This document shows positions 1 to 7,325 of a stretch of 9,958 nucleotides of DNA, piece by piece. The position numbers and the translations under genes were made by a program. Origin of the DNA: an uncultured Eggerthellaceae bacterium (GTDB taxonomy: Bacteria > Actinomycetota > Coriobacteriia > Coriobacteriales > Eggerthellaceae); NCBI GenBank assembly GCA_949450265.1, contig CASTMW010000057.1, positions 1 to 9,958 of the forward strand, written 5' to 3'. The notes beneath the pieces were generated by a model that worked only from the letters and a program-made list of their open reading frames with translations, made no database searches and was not told the origin of the DNA. Numbering within the stretch: position 1 is the stretch's first letter; each line of letters begins with the position of its first letter.

Positions 1-25
1 GTTCGCGAGCCGAGCGAACCTGTTT
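1..25 (+). terminator. Possible terminator hairpin of an upstream gene (window edge)
   Basis: GTTCGC (1-6) pairs perfectly with GCGAAC (14-19) around a 7-base loop and is followed by CTGTTT. The T-run is short, and the window begins at the first stem base, so the full stem may be longer. It could be the terminator of whatever lies upstream or a leader hairpin of the response regulator gene. Low confidence. Confidence 0.25.
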
Positions 26-35
26 GCTTATGCAC

Positions 36-43
36 GAGGAGGA
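36..43 (+). promoter_or_regulatory. Ribosome binding site deciding the start of the LytTR regulator
   Basis: GAGGAGGA ends four bases before the ATG at 48. It is the strongest Shine-Dalgarno sequence in the window and excludes the in-frame upstream TTG (24) and ATG (30) as main starts. Confidence 0.8.
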
Positions 44-47
44 ACAC

Positions 48-761
48 ATGCTCAAGGCTATCATTGTTGACGACGAGGCCCCAGCCAGGTCTGAACTCAA
101 CTTCCTCCTTGAAGAAGTCGGGGGAGTAGAGGTGGTGGCTGAAGCGGCTGGTGTGCGCGAGGCCATCGAGAAGCTGAAGGAATACCCCTGCGATGTCATG
201 TTCCTGGACATCAACATGCCCGAAGCCACGGGCCTGCAGCTGGCCGAAGCGCTCAAGCATTTGAAGTTCCCGCCCGCAGTGGTGTTCGTCACCGCCTATA
301 GCGAACACGCGCTGGACGCATTCCAGGTGCATGCCATCGACTATCTGGTGAAGCCGGTAGAGACCGAACGCCTGAAGCAGGCCATCGCCCGCGTGCGCGA
401 GCAGGTGGCGCTGCACGTGCAGGCGCAGAAGAGTGAGCGCATCCCGGTGGAGAAGGGCGGCAAGAAGATCCTCATCGGCATCGACAAGATCCGCTTCGTC
501 ATGGCGCGCGACGACTACGCCTATCTACAGACCGATACCGACCGCTACTTCAGCACCGTCAGCCTAGCCCAGCTGGAAAAGCGTCTGGACGGCCACGGGT
601 TCTTCCGCGTGCATCGCGGGTATCTAGTGAACCTGTCCATGGTGGAAGAGATCGAATCGGTGTCCGGTGGCACGCTGCTGCTCATGCTGAACGGCGTGGA
701 CGAGAAGATCCCCGTCAGCCGCCGTCGCGTCAGCAACCTTAAGAAGGCGCTCGGCATCTAG
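48..761 (+). CDS. LytTR-family two-component response regulator (LytR/AlgR type)
   Basis: This is a cytoplasmic DNA-binding response regulator of 237 residues, the usual length for the family. An N-terminal receiver domain spans about 2-120. Its acidic pair D8/D9 follows the first strand, the likely phospho-acceptor is D54 in FLDINMP, the switch threonine is T82 and the conserved lysine is K102 in the LVKP motif. A LytTR DNA-binding domain follows from about 132 to the end, with the typical FFRVHRGYLVN segment. The ATG at 48 is preferred because GAGGAGGA (36-43) lies just upstream and the protein then starts directly with the first receiver strand. A TTG at 24 and an ATG at 30 in the same frame would translate the Shine-Dalgarno region. 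No partner histidine kinase is visible; it may lie upstream of the window. The target genes cannot be read from the sequence. The stop is 24 bases before the AarF gene, so co-transcription is likely. Confidence 0.95.
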   Translation: MLKAIIVDDEAPARSELNFLLEEVGGVEVVAEAAGVREAIEKLKEYPCDVMFLDINMPEATGLQLAEALKHLKFPPAVVFVTAYSEHALDAFQVHAIDYLVKPVETERLKQAIARVREQVALHVQAQKSERIPVEKGGKKILIGIDKIRFVMARDDYAYLQTDTDRYFSTVSLAQLEKRLDGHGFFRVHRGYLVNLSMVEEIESVSGGTLLLMLNGVDEKIPVSRRRVSNLKKALGI

Positions 762-785
762 CTGCCAGCGCGTTCGGCTGACACC

Positions 786-2438
786 ATGGCAACCTTCCAG
801 GAGTTCATGCACGTCACGCAGGTCTCCCTGAGCGATAAGACGTCCGGCCGCCGCATGCGCGAGATCCTTTCCGTCATGCGCAAGTACAAGGTGATGCAGG
901 GCCTCACGCCGCAGAAGGCGGTGCAGATGCTGGAAGCGCTGGGTCCCACCTATGTGAAGATCGGTCAGCTGGCGTCCAGTCGCAGCGACCTTTTGCCCAA
1001 AGAATACTGCGAAGCGTTCGAGCAACTGCAAGACGATGCGACCCCCATGCCCTTCGACACTGTGTTGGAATGCATGGACCGCGCATACGGGCACAGCTGG
1101 AAGCAGGTTTTCCTGGCGGTGGATCCCGAGCCGCTTGGGGCGGCGTCCATTGCGCAGGTGCACAAGGCGGTGCTGCTGGATGGCACGCCCGTGGCAGTGA
1201 AGGTGCGGCGCCCGGGCATTGTGGCACAGATGGCCGAGGACATCACGCTGATGAAGCGCGCCCTGGCCACGGCCGAATTCGTCGCCAGCGCCCACGAGAC
1301 CGTCTGGATGAACCTGGACAACTTCATCGAAGTGCTGGAGAAGACCACCGACAATGAGACGAACTTCACCATCGAACTTGAGAACCTGACGCGTTTCCAG
1401 AAGGAATGCGAGGACTGGCCCGGCATCACGTGCCCGGTGCCCTACCCGCACGCCAGCAACGATGCGGTGCTGGTGATGGAATACGTGCAGGGCACGCAGA
1501 TCAACGATGTGGCGAAGCTGCGCGCCGAAGGCTACGACATGGACGTGCTGGCCGATCGGCTGATCCAGAACTACCTCACGCAGGTGATGGGCGTGGGCTT
1601 CTTCCATGCCGACCCACACCCGGGTAACATCCTTGTGCGTGACGACCAGATCGTTTGGATCGATCTGGGCATGACCGGCCAGCTGAGCGCATCCGAGCGC
1701 CAGCAGGTAGGGCGCATGATGCGCGCCGTGGTCACCGACAACGCCTATGATCTGATGCAGGCGGTGCTGAGCATCTCGCGTCGTCATGGCGAGCTTGACT
1801 ACGGTGAGCTGCTCTCGCAGCTGGGCTCGCTTCTGGGCAAATACGGCTCGGCCGATCTGGACGATATCAACATCGGCACGGTGCTGGGCGAACTGGTGGA
1901 GGTCATGCGCGGCCAAAGCCTCATCATGATGCCAGCCGTCACCATGCTGGTGCGCGGTGTGGTCACCATCGAGGGCCTGATGGAGAACATCTCGCCCACC
2001 ACCAATGTGCTGGAAGTGCTCAGCGAACACGTCATGCGCCAGTCGTTGCAGCCCGACCACGTGAAGAAGCGCGTTGTGGACCTGTTCATGGCCGCCACCG
2101 AATCCACGGAGGCGCTGGCGAAGCTGCCCTACCAGGTATCCGACACGCTGGAGATGCTTGACCGGGGCGAACTGCGCGTGAAGGGCGATGTGAAGGTTTC
2201 CGAGGACGCGCTGGCCACCATCTATGCGTCGGTGGGGCGCGCGTCATTGGCGCTGATATCCATGGGCCTGTTCATCGGCTCATCCATCCTGTGCACCACC
2301 AACATGGAGCCCAGGCTGCTGGAAGTGCCCATCTTGGGCGTGCTGGGCTATCTCGGTGCGTTCGTCCTGGGTGCCTATGTCATCTTCGTCACGCTGAAAT
2401 CGCGTCACCGCATGAAGAACAATTTGAAGGCCGACTGA
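786..2438 (+). CDS. AarF/UbiB/ABC1 family atypical kinase, membrane-anchored
   Basis: A 550-residue protein of the ABC1/ADCK/UbiB atypical kinase family, full length for the group. The diagnostic elements are present in order: the KxGQ motif (KIGQ, 58-61, in a GPTYVKIGQ context), the alanine-rich loop GAASIAQVH (118-126) that replaces the usual glycine-rich loop, the nucleotide-binding lysine K139 in VAVKVRRPG, the catalytic HADPHPGN (274-281), and the metal-binding DLG (293-295). Two hydrophobic helices at about 482-500 and 513-537 anchor the C-terminus in the membrane. Family members support isoprenoid quinone biosynthesis or lipid homeostasis through ATPase or kinase-like activity; the substrate here is unknown. 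The ATG at 786 has no clear ribosome binding site. The in-frame ATG at 807 follows AGGAG (799-803) but at a short 3-base spacing, so the true start could be either. The gene lies 24 bases after the LytTR regulator. Confidence 0.93.
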   Translation: MATFQEFMHVTQVSLSDKTSGRRMREILSVMRKYKVMQGLTPQKAVQMLEALGPTYVKIGQLASSRSDLLPKEYCEAFEQLQDDATPMPFDTVLECMDRAYGHSWKQVFLAVDPEPLGAASIAQVHKAVLLDGTPVAVKVRRPGIVAQMAEDITLMKRALATAEFVASAHETVWMNLDNFIEVLEKTTDNETNFTIELENLTRFQKECEDWPGITCPVPYPHASNDAVLVMEYVQGTQINDVAKLRAEGYDMDVLADRLIQNYLTQVMGVGFFHADPHPGNILVRDDQIVWIDLGMTGQLSASERQQVGRMMRAVVTDNAYDLMQAVLSISRRHGELDYGELLSQLGSLLGKYGSADLDDINIGTVLGELVEVMRGQSLIMMPAVTMLVRGVVTIEGLMENISPTTNVLEVLSEHVMRQSLQPDHVKKRVVDLFMAATESTEALAKLPYQVSDTLEMLDRGELRVKGDVKVSEDALATIYASVGRASLALISMGLFIGSSILCTTNMEPRLLEVPILGVLGYLGAFVLGAYVIFVTLKSRHRMKNNLKAD

Positions 2439-2441
2439 TCT

Positions 2442-2483
2442 AGCGCTCTCATAGTGTCCGTGCGATCCTCCGTAGAGCGTTTT
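2442..2483 (+). terminator. Weak candidate intrinsic terminator after the AarF gene
   Basis: AGCGCTCT (2442-2449) can pair with AGAGCGTT (2474-2481), including one G-T wobble, around a 24-base loop. The 3' arm runs directly into TTTT (2480-2483). The large loop makes it a weak candidate, but its position four bases after the stop codon fits a terminator. Confidence 0.3.
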
Positions 2484-2518
2484 CGTGTTCACACGATACG
2501 GTCACGCGTTGATGCGTG
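2484..2518. repeat. Two adjacent small dyads upstream of the HdeD gene
   Basis: CGTGT-TC-ACACG (2484-2495) is a perfect inverted repeat with a 2-base centre, the form of a dimeric repressor operator. Eight bases on, CACGC (2503-2507) and GCGTG (2514-2518) form a second dyad with a 6-base loop. No regulator can be named, and short dyads are common by chance. Confidence 0.25.
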
Positions 2519-2685
2519 TGCATTCCCGTGCATGATCCGGCATACATAACGCGCAGTTTCTGCTTTTCTAACAAGAGGTTGACTGACCGCTTAGATGACG
2601 GCGCGTACCGGCAAGGCTGCCCTACACTCCAAGGAACAAGGTAGAGGTTCGTCGCTGACCAACAGAGGCAAAGGGAGCGTCGGCG

Positions 2686-3288
2686 ATGCGTATGGAAGAG
2701 GTGATGAAGATGACTTCTACTCCGATGCAGTACACCCATCAGCAGGGTTCGGATCAGCAGGGCACCGTCGGGCGCGACTGGGGTCTGTTCTTCTGGGGCG
2801 TGCTCTTGCTCCTTTGCGGCATTGTGGTCATGCTGTGGCCAGGCCTGTCACTTGTGTCCATAGCCATCATGGCGGGCGCCATGCTGCTCGTCAGCGGCAT
2901 CTTCGACGTGGTGGCCTATTTCCGCCTGCGCAAGACTGGCCTTGAAACAGGCTGGGCTCTGGTGAACGCCATCTGCAGCATCATCCTGGGCATCATGTTC
3001 CTAGTGCATCCCATCGTCACGGCGTCGGTCATCCCGTTCATGGCGGGCATCTTCGTGCTGGTCTATGGCATCATGGCCATTGCGGCGGGCGTGGGGCTGC
3101 GCAGCTATGGCACAGGCGCCGGCTGGGGCTGGATGATCGCCAACGGCATCATCTCCATCCTGTGCGCGCTCATGTTCGTGTTCATGCCTGCGGCGTTCGT
3201 CATCTTCCTAGGCATCTTCCTGGTGATGCGCGGTATCACCATGGCGGTGTTCGGGCTGACCATGCCGCGCGCCTCAACGTTGCTCTAG
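2686..3288 (+). CDS. HdeD/DUF308 family membrane protein
   Basis: A 200-residue integral membrane protein resembling the HdeD (DUF308) family. After a hydrophilic N-terminus of about 31 residues it shows six hydrophobic segments near 34-51, 56-79, 88-107, 112-133, 143-163 and 166-190. They are arranged as repeated helix pairs with glycine-rich turns, such as LVSGIFDVV and LVYGIMAIA, and the repeated W-P/H-P ends (MLWPG, FLVHP, FVFMP) that are typical of the family. E. coli HdeD is linked to acid resistance; the molecular activity is unknown and should not be transferred directly. The ATG at 2686 is chosen because AAGGGAG (2671-2677) lies 8 bases upstream. In-frame ATGs at codons 3, 7 and 9 are alternatives. 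The gene stands alone between a gap of about 250 bases and a 78-base gap, so it may be a separate transcription unit or head the Pip operon. Confidence 0.85.
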   Translation: MRMEEVMKMTSTPMQYTHQQGSDQQGTVGRDWGLFFWGVLLLLCGIVVMLWPGLSLVSIAIMAGAMLLVSGIFDVVAYFRLRKTGLETGWALVNAICSIILGIMFLVHPIVTASVIPFMAGIFVLVYGIMAIAAGVGLRSYGTGAGWGWMIANGIISILCALMFVFMPAAFVIFLGIFLVMRGITMAVFGLTMPRASTLL

Positions 3289-3366
3289 CCGCTCGTTCGC
3301 AATCGTAATGTGGTCGGTCGCACTCGCGCTTCAAGCGGGCTGCGGTCGACCGGCTTCGCATCGGCG

Positions 3367-5436
3367 ATGAAACGCTTAGGAACATATCTGTCGGTCATCG
3401 GGAAGATCTTCGCACGGGATGTGCGCCGCATCGTGTGCAACCCCATCGCGGTGATCGTGCTGGCGGGCGTGTGCCTGCTGCCGTCGCTGTATGCCTGGTA
3501 CATCGTGGCCGCCAACTGGGACCCATACCAGAATACCGCCAACCTCAAGGTGGCCGTGGTCAACAATGACGAAGGTGCCGACAGCACCTATACGGGCCAT
3601 GTCGATGTGGGGGCCGAGGTGGTGGCATCCCTGCGCGATAACCATCAGATGGGCTGGGAGTTCGTCGATCAGGACGAAGCCACCCAGCGTGTGCAGTCGG
3701 GCGAATACTATGCCGCCATCGTGCTGCCGAAGGATTTCAGCGCGCGGTTCCTCAGCGCCTTCGACGGGCATTTCGAGCGCCCGCAGATCGACTACTATAT
3801 CAACGAGAAGCTCAGCGGATCGGGCGCCAAGATCGTGGACGCCAGCGCCAAGGAAGTGCAGAAGACCATCGATGAGCAGTTCGTGAAGATGGTCAGCGAC
3901 CAGGCGCTGGGCATATCGCAGCGCGTGGGCGGTCAGGTGGTGGACGACGAGCAGCAGGCCGAGCAAGACCTTGCCGCAAGCCTGTCGCAGGCCGATGCCG
4001 ACATCGGCCAAACGCGCAGTCGCATTGACCAGCTGCGCGCCACGGTCAGCAGCATCGCGCAGCCAGATGTGAGCCAGGTAGGCGCGGCCCTGCGCGAGAG
4101 CGTGGCCGCCTATGTGTCAACGGCGAAGAGCCAGATCGGCACCGCTGCCGACGCTTCCGACGACCTGCTGGCCACCACACAGGAGAACCTGGCCGACACG
4201 CTGGCCAGCCTTCGTGCGCTGCAGGATTCCGCCAGTTATACCGAGCTGTGCACGTTCTTGGGGCTCGACGATGCGCAGGTGGCCGACTTCATGTCGCAAC
4301 CCGTTCAACTGCACACCGAGAAGATCTATCCCGTGGCGAACTACGGCTCGGGCGTGGCGCCGTTCTTCACCAATCTGGCACTGTGGGTGTCAAGTCTGCT
4401 GATGTTGGCGCTGATGCGCATCCGCGTTGATCGGGAGGGGCTGCCCCCATTCACGGCCACACAAGCCTATTTCGGCCGCTGGCTGCTGCTGATGTCGGTC
4501 GGCATCATCCAAAGCGTCATCGTATGCACGGGCGACGTGCTCATGGGCATCCAATGTGAAAGCCCTGCGGCGTTCATCGGTGCGGGCGTGCTGGCGGGCG
4601 CGGTGTACGCGAACCTGATGTTCGCGCTGGCATCTAGCATGCGCCATGTGGGGAAGGCGCTGGCCATCGTGCTGCTCATCATCCAGATACCGGGGTCGTC
4701 GGGCATGTTCCCCATCCAGATGATGCCGGAGTTCTTCCAAGTGCTCGATCCGCTGCTGCCGTTCACGTATTCCATCGACGCCATGCGCGAGGCCATCGGC
4801 GGCTTCTACGGCTTCCACTATCTGCAGGATATGCTGGTGCTGGCGCTGGTGTTCGGACCCATCGGGTTCGCGGTGGGCTTGGGCTTTGGGCGTTACAGCT
4901 ACAACTTGAACGTGATGTTCGATCAGAAGCTGGCCGAAGGTGGCCTGTTCACCACCGAGAAGGTGCTGGGTGGCGCGCATCAGATGCACTTCCGTTCCAT
5001 GCTGCGTGCGCTGATGAGGACGCCGGAGTATCGCTTGCGCATACAGAAGCGGGCGAAGCGGTTCGACGCGCGCTATGGGCGCCTTGTGCGGGCGGGGTGG
5101 GTGGCGCTGTTCGCGCTGCCCGTGGTGATGTTCGGTGTGCTGGCGCTGGTGCATGGCGGCGTGGACCATACGCTGATGCTGCTCACGGTGTTCGTGGCGG
5201 GCATCTTGGCGGTCGTGGGCTATCTGATCACCATCACCTACCTGGATATGAGCATCGCATCGCAGATGAAGCTGGTGGGCAAGCAGCAGCGGGGGCGGCG
5301 CGGTGCGGACAGGAAGCGGCTGTCCAAACCCAAACCCAAACCCAAACCCAAGCCCAAGCCCGAATCCAAACCCAAGCAGCATCGCGCTCCCAGCCAGCTT
5401 GACGTGCACCGCCGGAAGCGGGGCGAGCGCCCATGA
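3367..5436 (+). CDS. YhgE/Pip family membrane protein with extra C-terminal module and KP tail
   Basis: A 689-residue YhgE/Pip protein (phage infection protein-like, ABC-2 membrane fold). It has one N-terminal membrane helix (about 27-47, with the family signature LLPSLYAWY then WDPYQNT). An extracytoplasmic domain of about 285 residues follows, with VAVVNND and YYAAIVLPKDFS, then a helical stretch. A cluster of about five membrane helices runs from residue 335 to 530, including GKALAIVLLIIQIPGSSGMFP and PFTYSIDAMREAIGG. Unlike its neighbour it continues with a cytoplasmic-looking basic loop, two more helices (about 576-598 and 603-627) and a basic tail with six consecutive KP pairs (654-665). 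The start at 3367 aligns with family N-termini; a GTG at 3310 in frame adds 19 unlikely residues. Neither start has a good ribosome binding site. Its stop overlaps the next gene by 4 bases. Some family members act in phage adsorption or type VII-like secretion; the role here is unknown. Confidence 0.92.
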   Translation: MKRLGTYLSVIGKIFARDVRRIVCNPIAVIVLAGVCLLPSLYAWYIVAANWDPYQNTANLKVAVVNNDEGADSTYTGHVDVGAEVVASLRDNHQMGWEFVDQDEATQRVQSGEYYAAIVLPKDFSARFLSAFDGHFERPQIDYYINEKLSGSGAKIVDASAKEVQKTIDEQFVKMVSDQALGISQRVGGQVVDDEQQAEQDLAASLSQADADIGQTRSRIDQLRATVSSIAQPDVSQVGAALRESVAAYVSTAKSQIGTAADASDDLLATTQENLADTLASLRALQDSASYTELCTFLGLDDAQVADFMSQPVQLHTEKIYPVANYGSGVAPFFTNLALWVSSLLMLALMRIRVDREGLPPFTATQAYFGRWLLLMSVGIIQSVIVCTGDVLMGIQCESPAAFIGAGVLAGAVYANLMFALASSMRHVGKALAIVLLIIQIPGSSGMFPIQMMPEFFQVLDPLLPFTYSIDAMREAIGGFYGFHYLQDMLVLALVFGPIGFAVGLGFGRYSYNLNVMFDQKLAEGGLFTTEKVLGGAHQMHFRSMLRALMRTPEYRLRIQKRAKRFDARYGRLVRAGWVALFALPVVMFGVLALVHGGVDHTLMLLTVFVAGILAVVGYLITITYLDMSIASQMKLVGKQQRGRRGADRKRLSKPKPKPKPKPKPESKPKQHRAPSQLDVHRRKRGERP
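5323..5376 (+). repeat. CCCAAA/CCCAAG hexamer array encoding a lysine-proline tail; G-quadruplex motif on the minus strand
   Basis: Six CCC tracts recur every 6 bases (5329, 5335, 5341, 5347, 5353, 5359), separated by AAA or AAG, followed by degenerate units CCCGAA and TCCAAA and a last CCCAAG at 5371. The array keeps the reading frame and encodes alternating K and P (residues 654-665, then ESKPK). Read on the minus strand it is a run of GGG tracts with 3-base loops, which satisfies the standard four-tract G-quadruplex pattern. Unit number could change by replication slippage without breaking the frame. It lies about 60 bases before the start of the second Pip gene. Confidence 0.9.
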
Positions 5437-7274
5437 GGAACGTGCTGACCATATTCAAAGGCGATGTGCGCAACCTGATGACCAACGTCATCTGTGCCAT
5501 CGTTGCCATGGGGCTGATCATCGTGCCGCCGCTGTACGCGTGGCTCACGTCGCTGGGGTTCTGGGACCCGTACGAGAACACCGGGGGCATCACCGTGGCG
5601 GTGGCGAACCAGGACGCGGGCTATCAGAGCGCGCTGGCTGCCGCACGCGTGGATGCCGGGGCGCAAGTGGTGGCGCAGCTGCACGAGAACGACCAGTTCA
5701 ACTGGGTCTTCGAAGACGAGCAGGCGGCCATCGACGGGGTGAAGAGCGGCGCCTACTATGCGGCCATCGTGATCCCCAGCGACTTTTCGGCTGACCTGAT
5801 GAGCGTGACCAACGACCACGCCACCAAGGCGTCCATCCAGTACTACAGCAACGAGAAGGAGAACGCCATCGCGCCGCATGTGACCAGCGAAGGGGCCACC
5901 GAGCTGCAAACGCAGATCGACCAGGCGTTCAACAAGACCGTGGCCGACATCGTGCTGGGTATCAGTGACGACCTGACCAGCTATATGAGCGGTGCGGGCG
6001 TGGAGGATTTCGCGGAACGGCTGACCGTGCAGCTGCGCGCCATCATCGACGAGCTTCGCCAGTCGCAAGCTGAGCTAACGGCTTTCGGCACCTTGGTGAA
6101 CAGCGCGGACACGCTGGCGGGAGGCACAGGCGACATGCTGGATGAACTGGCGGGGGAGTGCCGTACGCTGGCTGGGGTGCTGAAGGAAGCGCAGGGCGAC
6201 CTGACCGATAGCGCGCATCGGCAGGCATATGATGACGCGCTGGCCAAACTGCCCGAGGATGTGCGCGCCGACCTGCCCACCGCCGACCAACTGACCGACG
6301 ATCTGACCGATGCCACAACGAAGGCCGACACGCTGATCGAGCAACTGGAAGAGGCGGCCCGCAGCATGGCCGCCACGGCCGACACGCTGAGCGGCGAGCT
6401 GGGTGGCATCGGACAGTCGCTCAATGCCACCGGGGGCGTGCTGGGCAGCGCGGCCGACAACCTGCAAGGAACCTGCGATAAGCTGCAAGCAGCGCTGGAT
6501 TCCGACAATGTGGCCGAGGTGCGCGCGCTGATCGGCAGCGACCCCGACGCGCTGGCCTCGTTCCTCTCAGCGCCTACGCAGCTGGTTGAACACCCGGTGT
6601 ATCAGGTCGATAACAACGGTTCCAGCATGAGCCCGTTCTACACCTCGCTGAGCCTGTGGGTGGGCGCCCTTTTCCTGGTCGCGCTCACCTCGGTCACGCT
6701 GACACCGAAGCAGCTTGCGAAACTGAGCAGATCCGAGTCAGATCCGCATCAGCGCGCGAAGCTCCAAGACCCCACGCCCGCGCAGCTTTACCTGGGTCGC
6801 TATGGCATCTTCGCGCTGATAGCCATCGCGCAGGCGGTGGTGGTGTGCCTTGGTAACGTGTTCTTCGTGGGGGTGCAGTGCGAGAACGTGGGCCTGTACC
6901 TGCTGGCTGGCGTAGTGGTGGCGGTGGTGTTCAGCAATCTGGCGTACACGCTTGCCGTGTCGTTCGGGGTCATCGGGAAGGCCATCATGGTCATCGGACT
7001 GGTCATGCAGATCGGCGGCGCGGGCGGCATCTTCCCGGTGCAACTGAGCGCGCCGTTCTTCCAGGCGATATATCCGTGGCTGCCGCTGACCCACTCCATG
7101 CAGGCGTTCGAGAGCGCCATGTTCGGCGTCTATGGCGATCAGTATTGGATGTCGCTTGCGTGCTTGCTGGCGTTTCTTGCGGCATCGCTGGTCGTAGGGT
7201 TGGTGCTGCGGCGCCCCATCATCCGCCTGAACGATTTCGTCATGCGTAAGTTGGACGAGACGAAGGTGCTCTGA
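5433..7274 (+). CDS. Second YhgE/Pip family membrane protein, translationally coupled to the first
   Basis: A 613-residue paralogue of the preceding protein. It shares the N-terminal helix (about 17-38, IIVPPLYAWL then WDPYENT) and the YYAAIVIPSDFS motif. The ectodomain is longer, at about 360 residues. Between about 200 and 370 it is rich in A, D, L, T and E with repeated spacing of leucines, such as ADTLIEQLEEAARSMAATAD, suggesting an extended helical or coiled-coil rod. The C-terminal five-helix cluster begins near residue 400 (FYTSLSLWVGALFLVAL) and includes GKAIMVIGLVMQIGGAGGIFP and PLTHSMQAFESAMFG. The protein ends right after the last helix (VLRRPIIRLNDFVMRKLDETKVL), without the extra two-helix module or KP tail of the first. 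The ATG at 5433 lies inside the ATGA that also holds the upstream stop, so re-initiation by terminating ribosomes is likely. A heteromeric complex of the two is a reasonable inference. Confidence 0.93.
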   Translation: MRNVLTIFKGDVRNLMTNVICAIVAMGLIIVPPLYAWLTSLGFWDPYENTGGITVAVANQDAGYQSALAAARVDAGAQVVAQLHENDQFNWVFEDEQAAIDGVKSGAYYAAIVIPSDFSADLMSVTNDHATKASIQYYSNEKENAIAPHVTSEGATELQTQIDQAFNKTVADIVLGISDDLTSYMSGAGVEDFAERLTVQLRAIIDELRQSQAELTAFGTLVNSADTLAGGTGDMLDELAGECRTLAGVLKEAQGDLTDSAHRQAYDDALAKLPEDVRADLPTADQLTDDLTDATTKADTLIEQLEEAARSMAATADTLSGELGGIGQSLNATGGVLGSAADNLQGTCDKLQAALDSDNVAEVRALIGSDPDALASFLSAPTQLVEHPVYQVDNNGSSMSPFYTSLSLWVGALFLVALTSVTLTPKQLAKLSRSESDPHQRAKLQDPTPAQLYLGRYGIFALIAIAQAVVVCLGNVFFVGVQCENVGLYLLAGVVVAVVFSNLAYTLAVSFGVIGKAIMVIGLVMQIGGAGGIFPVQLSAPFFQAIYPWLPLTHSMQAFESAMFGVYGDQYWMSLACLLAFLAASLVVGLVLRRPIIRLNDFVMRKLDETKVL

Positions 7275-7325
7275 GCGATGCGCTATCCTTGCTACAACAA
7301 CGAACCGAATGGAAGAAGGCAGCAG

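Larger units (their letters stand above)
2439..2685. other. Intergenic region of about 250 bases, no gene seen
   Basis: No credible gene is present on either strand. The stretch holds a weak terminator-like hairpin after aarF (2442-2483), two small dyads (2484-2495 and 2503-2518) and a TTGACT hexamer at 2579-2584. The TTGACT has no good -10 element at 16-18 bases, so I do not call a promoter, although the gap size implies one for the following gene. Confidence 0.6.

Noticed and set aside
624..2060. Long minus-strand open frame (478 codons) opposite the AarF gene
   Set aside because: It is the antisense shadow of a GC-rich gene with unmistakable AarF motifs. The product is His/Gln/Val-rich and resembles no family.
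2579..2607. TTGACT as a -35 promoter box before the HdeD gene
   Set aside because: No acceptable -10 hexamer occurs 15-19 bases downstream; the sequence there is GC-rich.
3310..3366. Upstream GTG start for the first Pip protein
   Set aside because: The added 19 residues are not found at Pip N-termini and there is no ribosome binding site. The ATG at 3367 gives the usual short N-terminus before the first helix. The palindrome CGGTCGACCG (3343-3352) inside this stretch is short enough to be chance.
5323..5376. CRISPR or telomere-like repeat
   Set aside because: The repeat unit is 6 bases with no spacers and lies inside a coding frame, so it is a codon-level microsatellite.
4390..5409. Minus-strand open frame (339 codons) opposite the first Pip gene, with a GFGLGFGF tract
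   Set aside because: The glycine-phenylalanine tract is only the reverse of the CCCAAA array and the rest is His/Arg/Gln-rich shadow sequence.
7278..7325. Upstream ATG start for DnaK
   Set aside because: DnaK proteins begin within a few residues of the IGIDLGTTNS motif. The internal ATG at 7326 has an AAGG site at good spacing.
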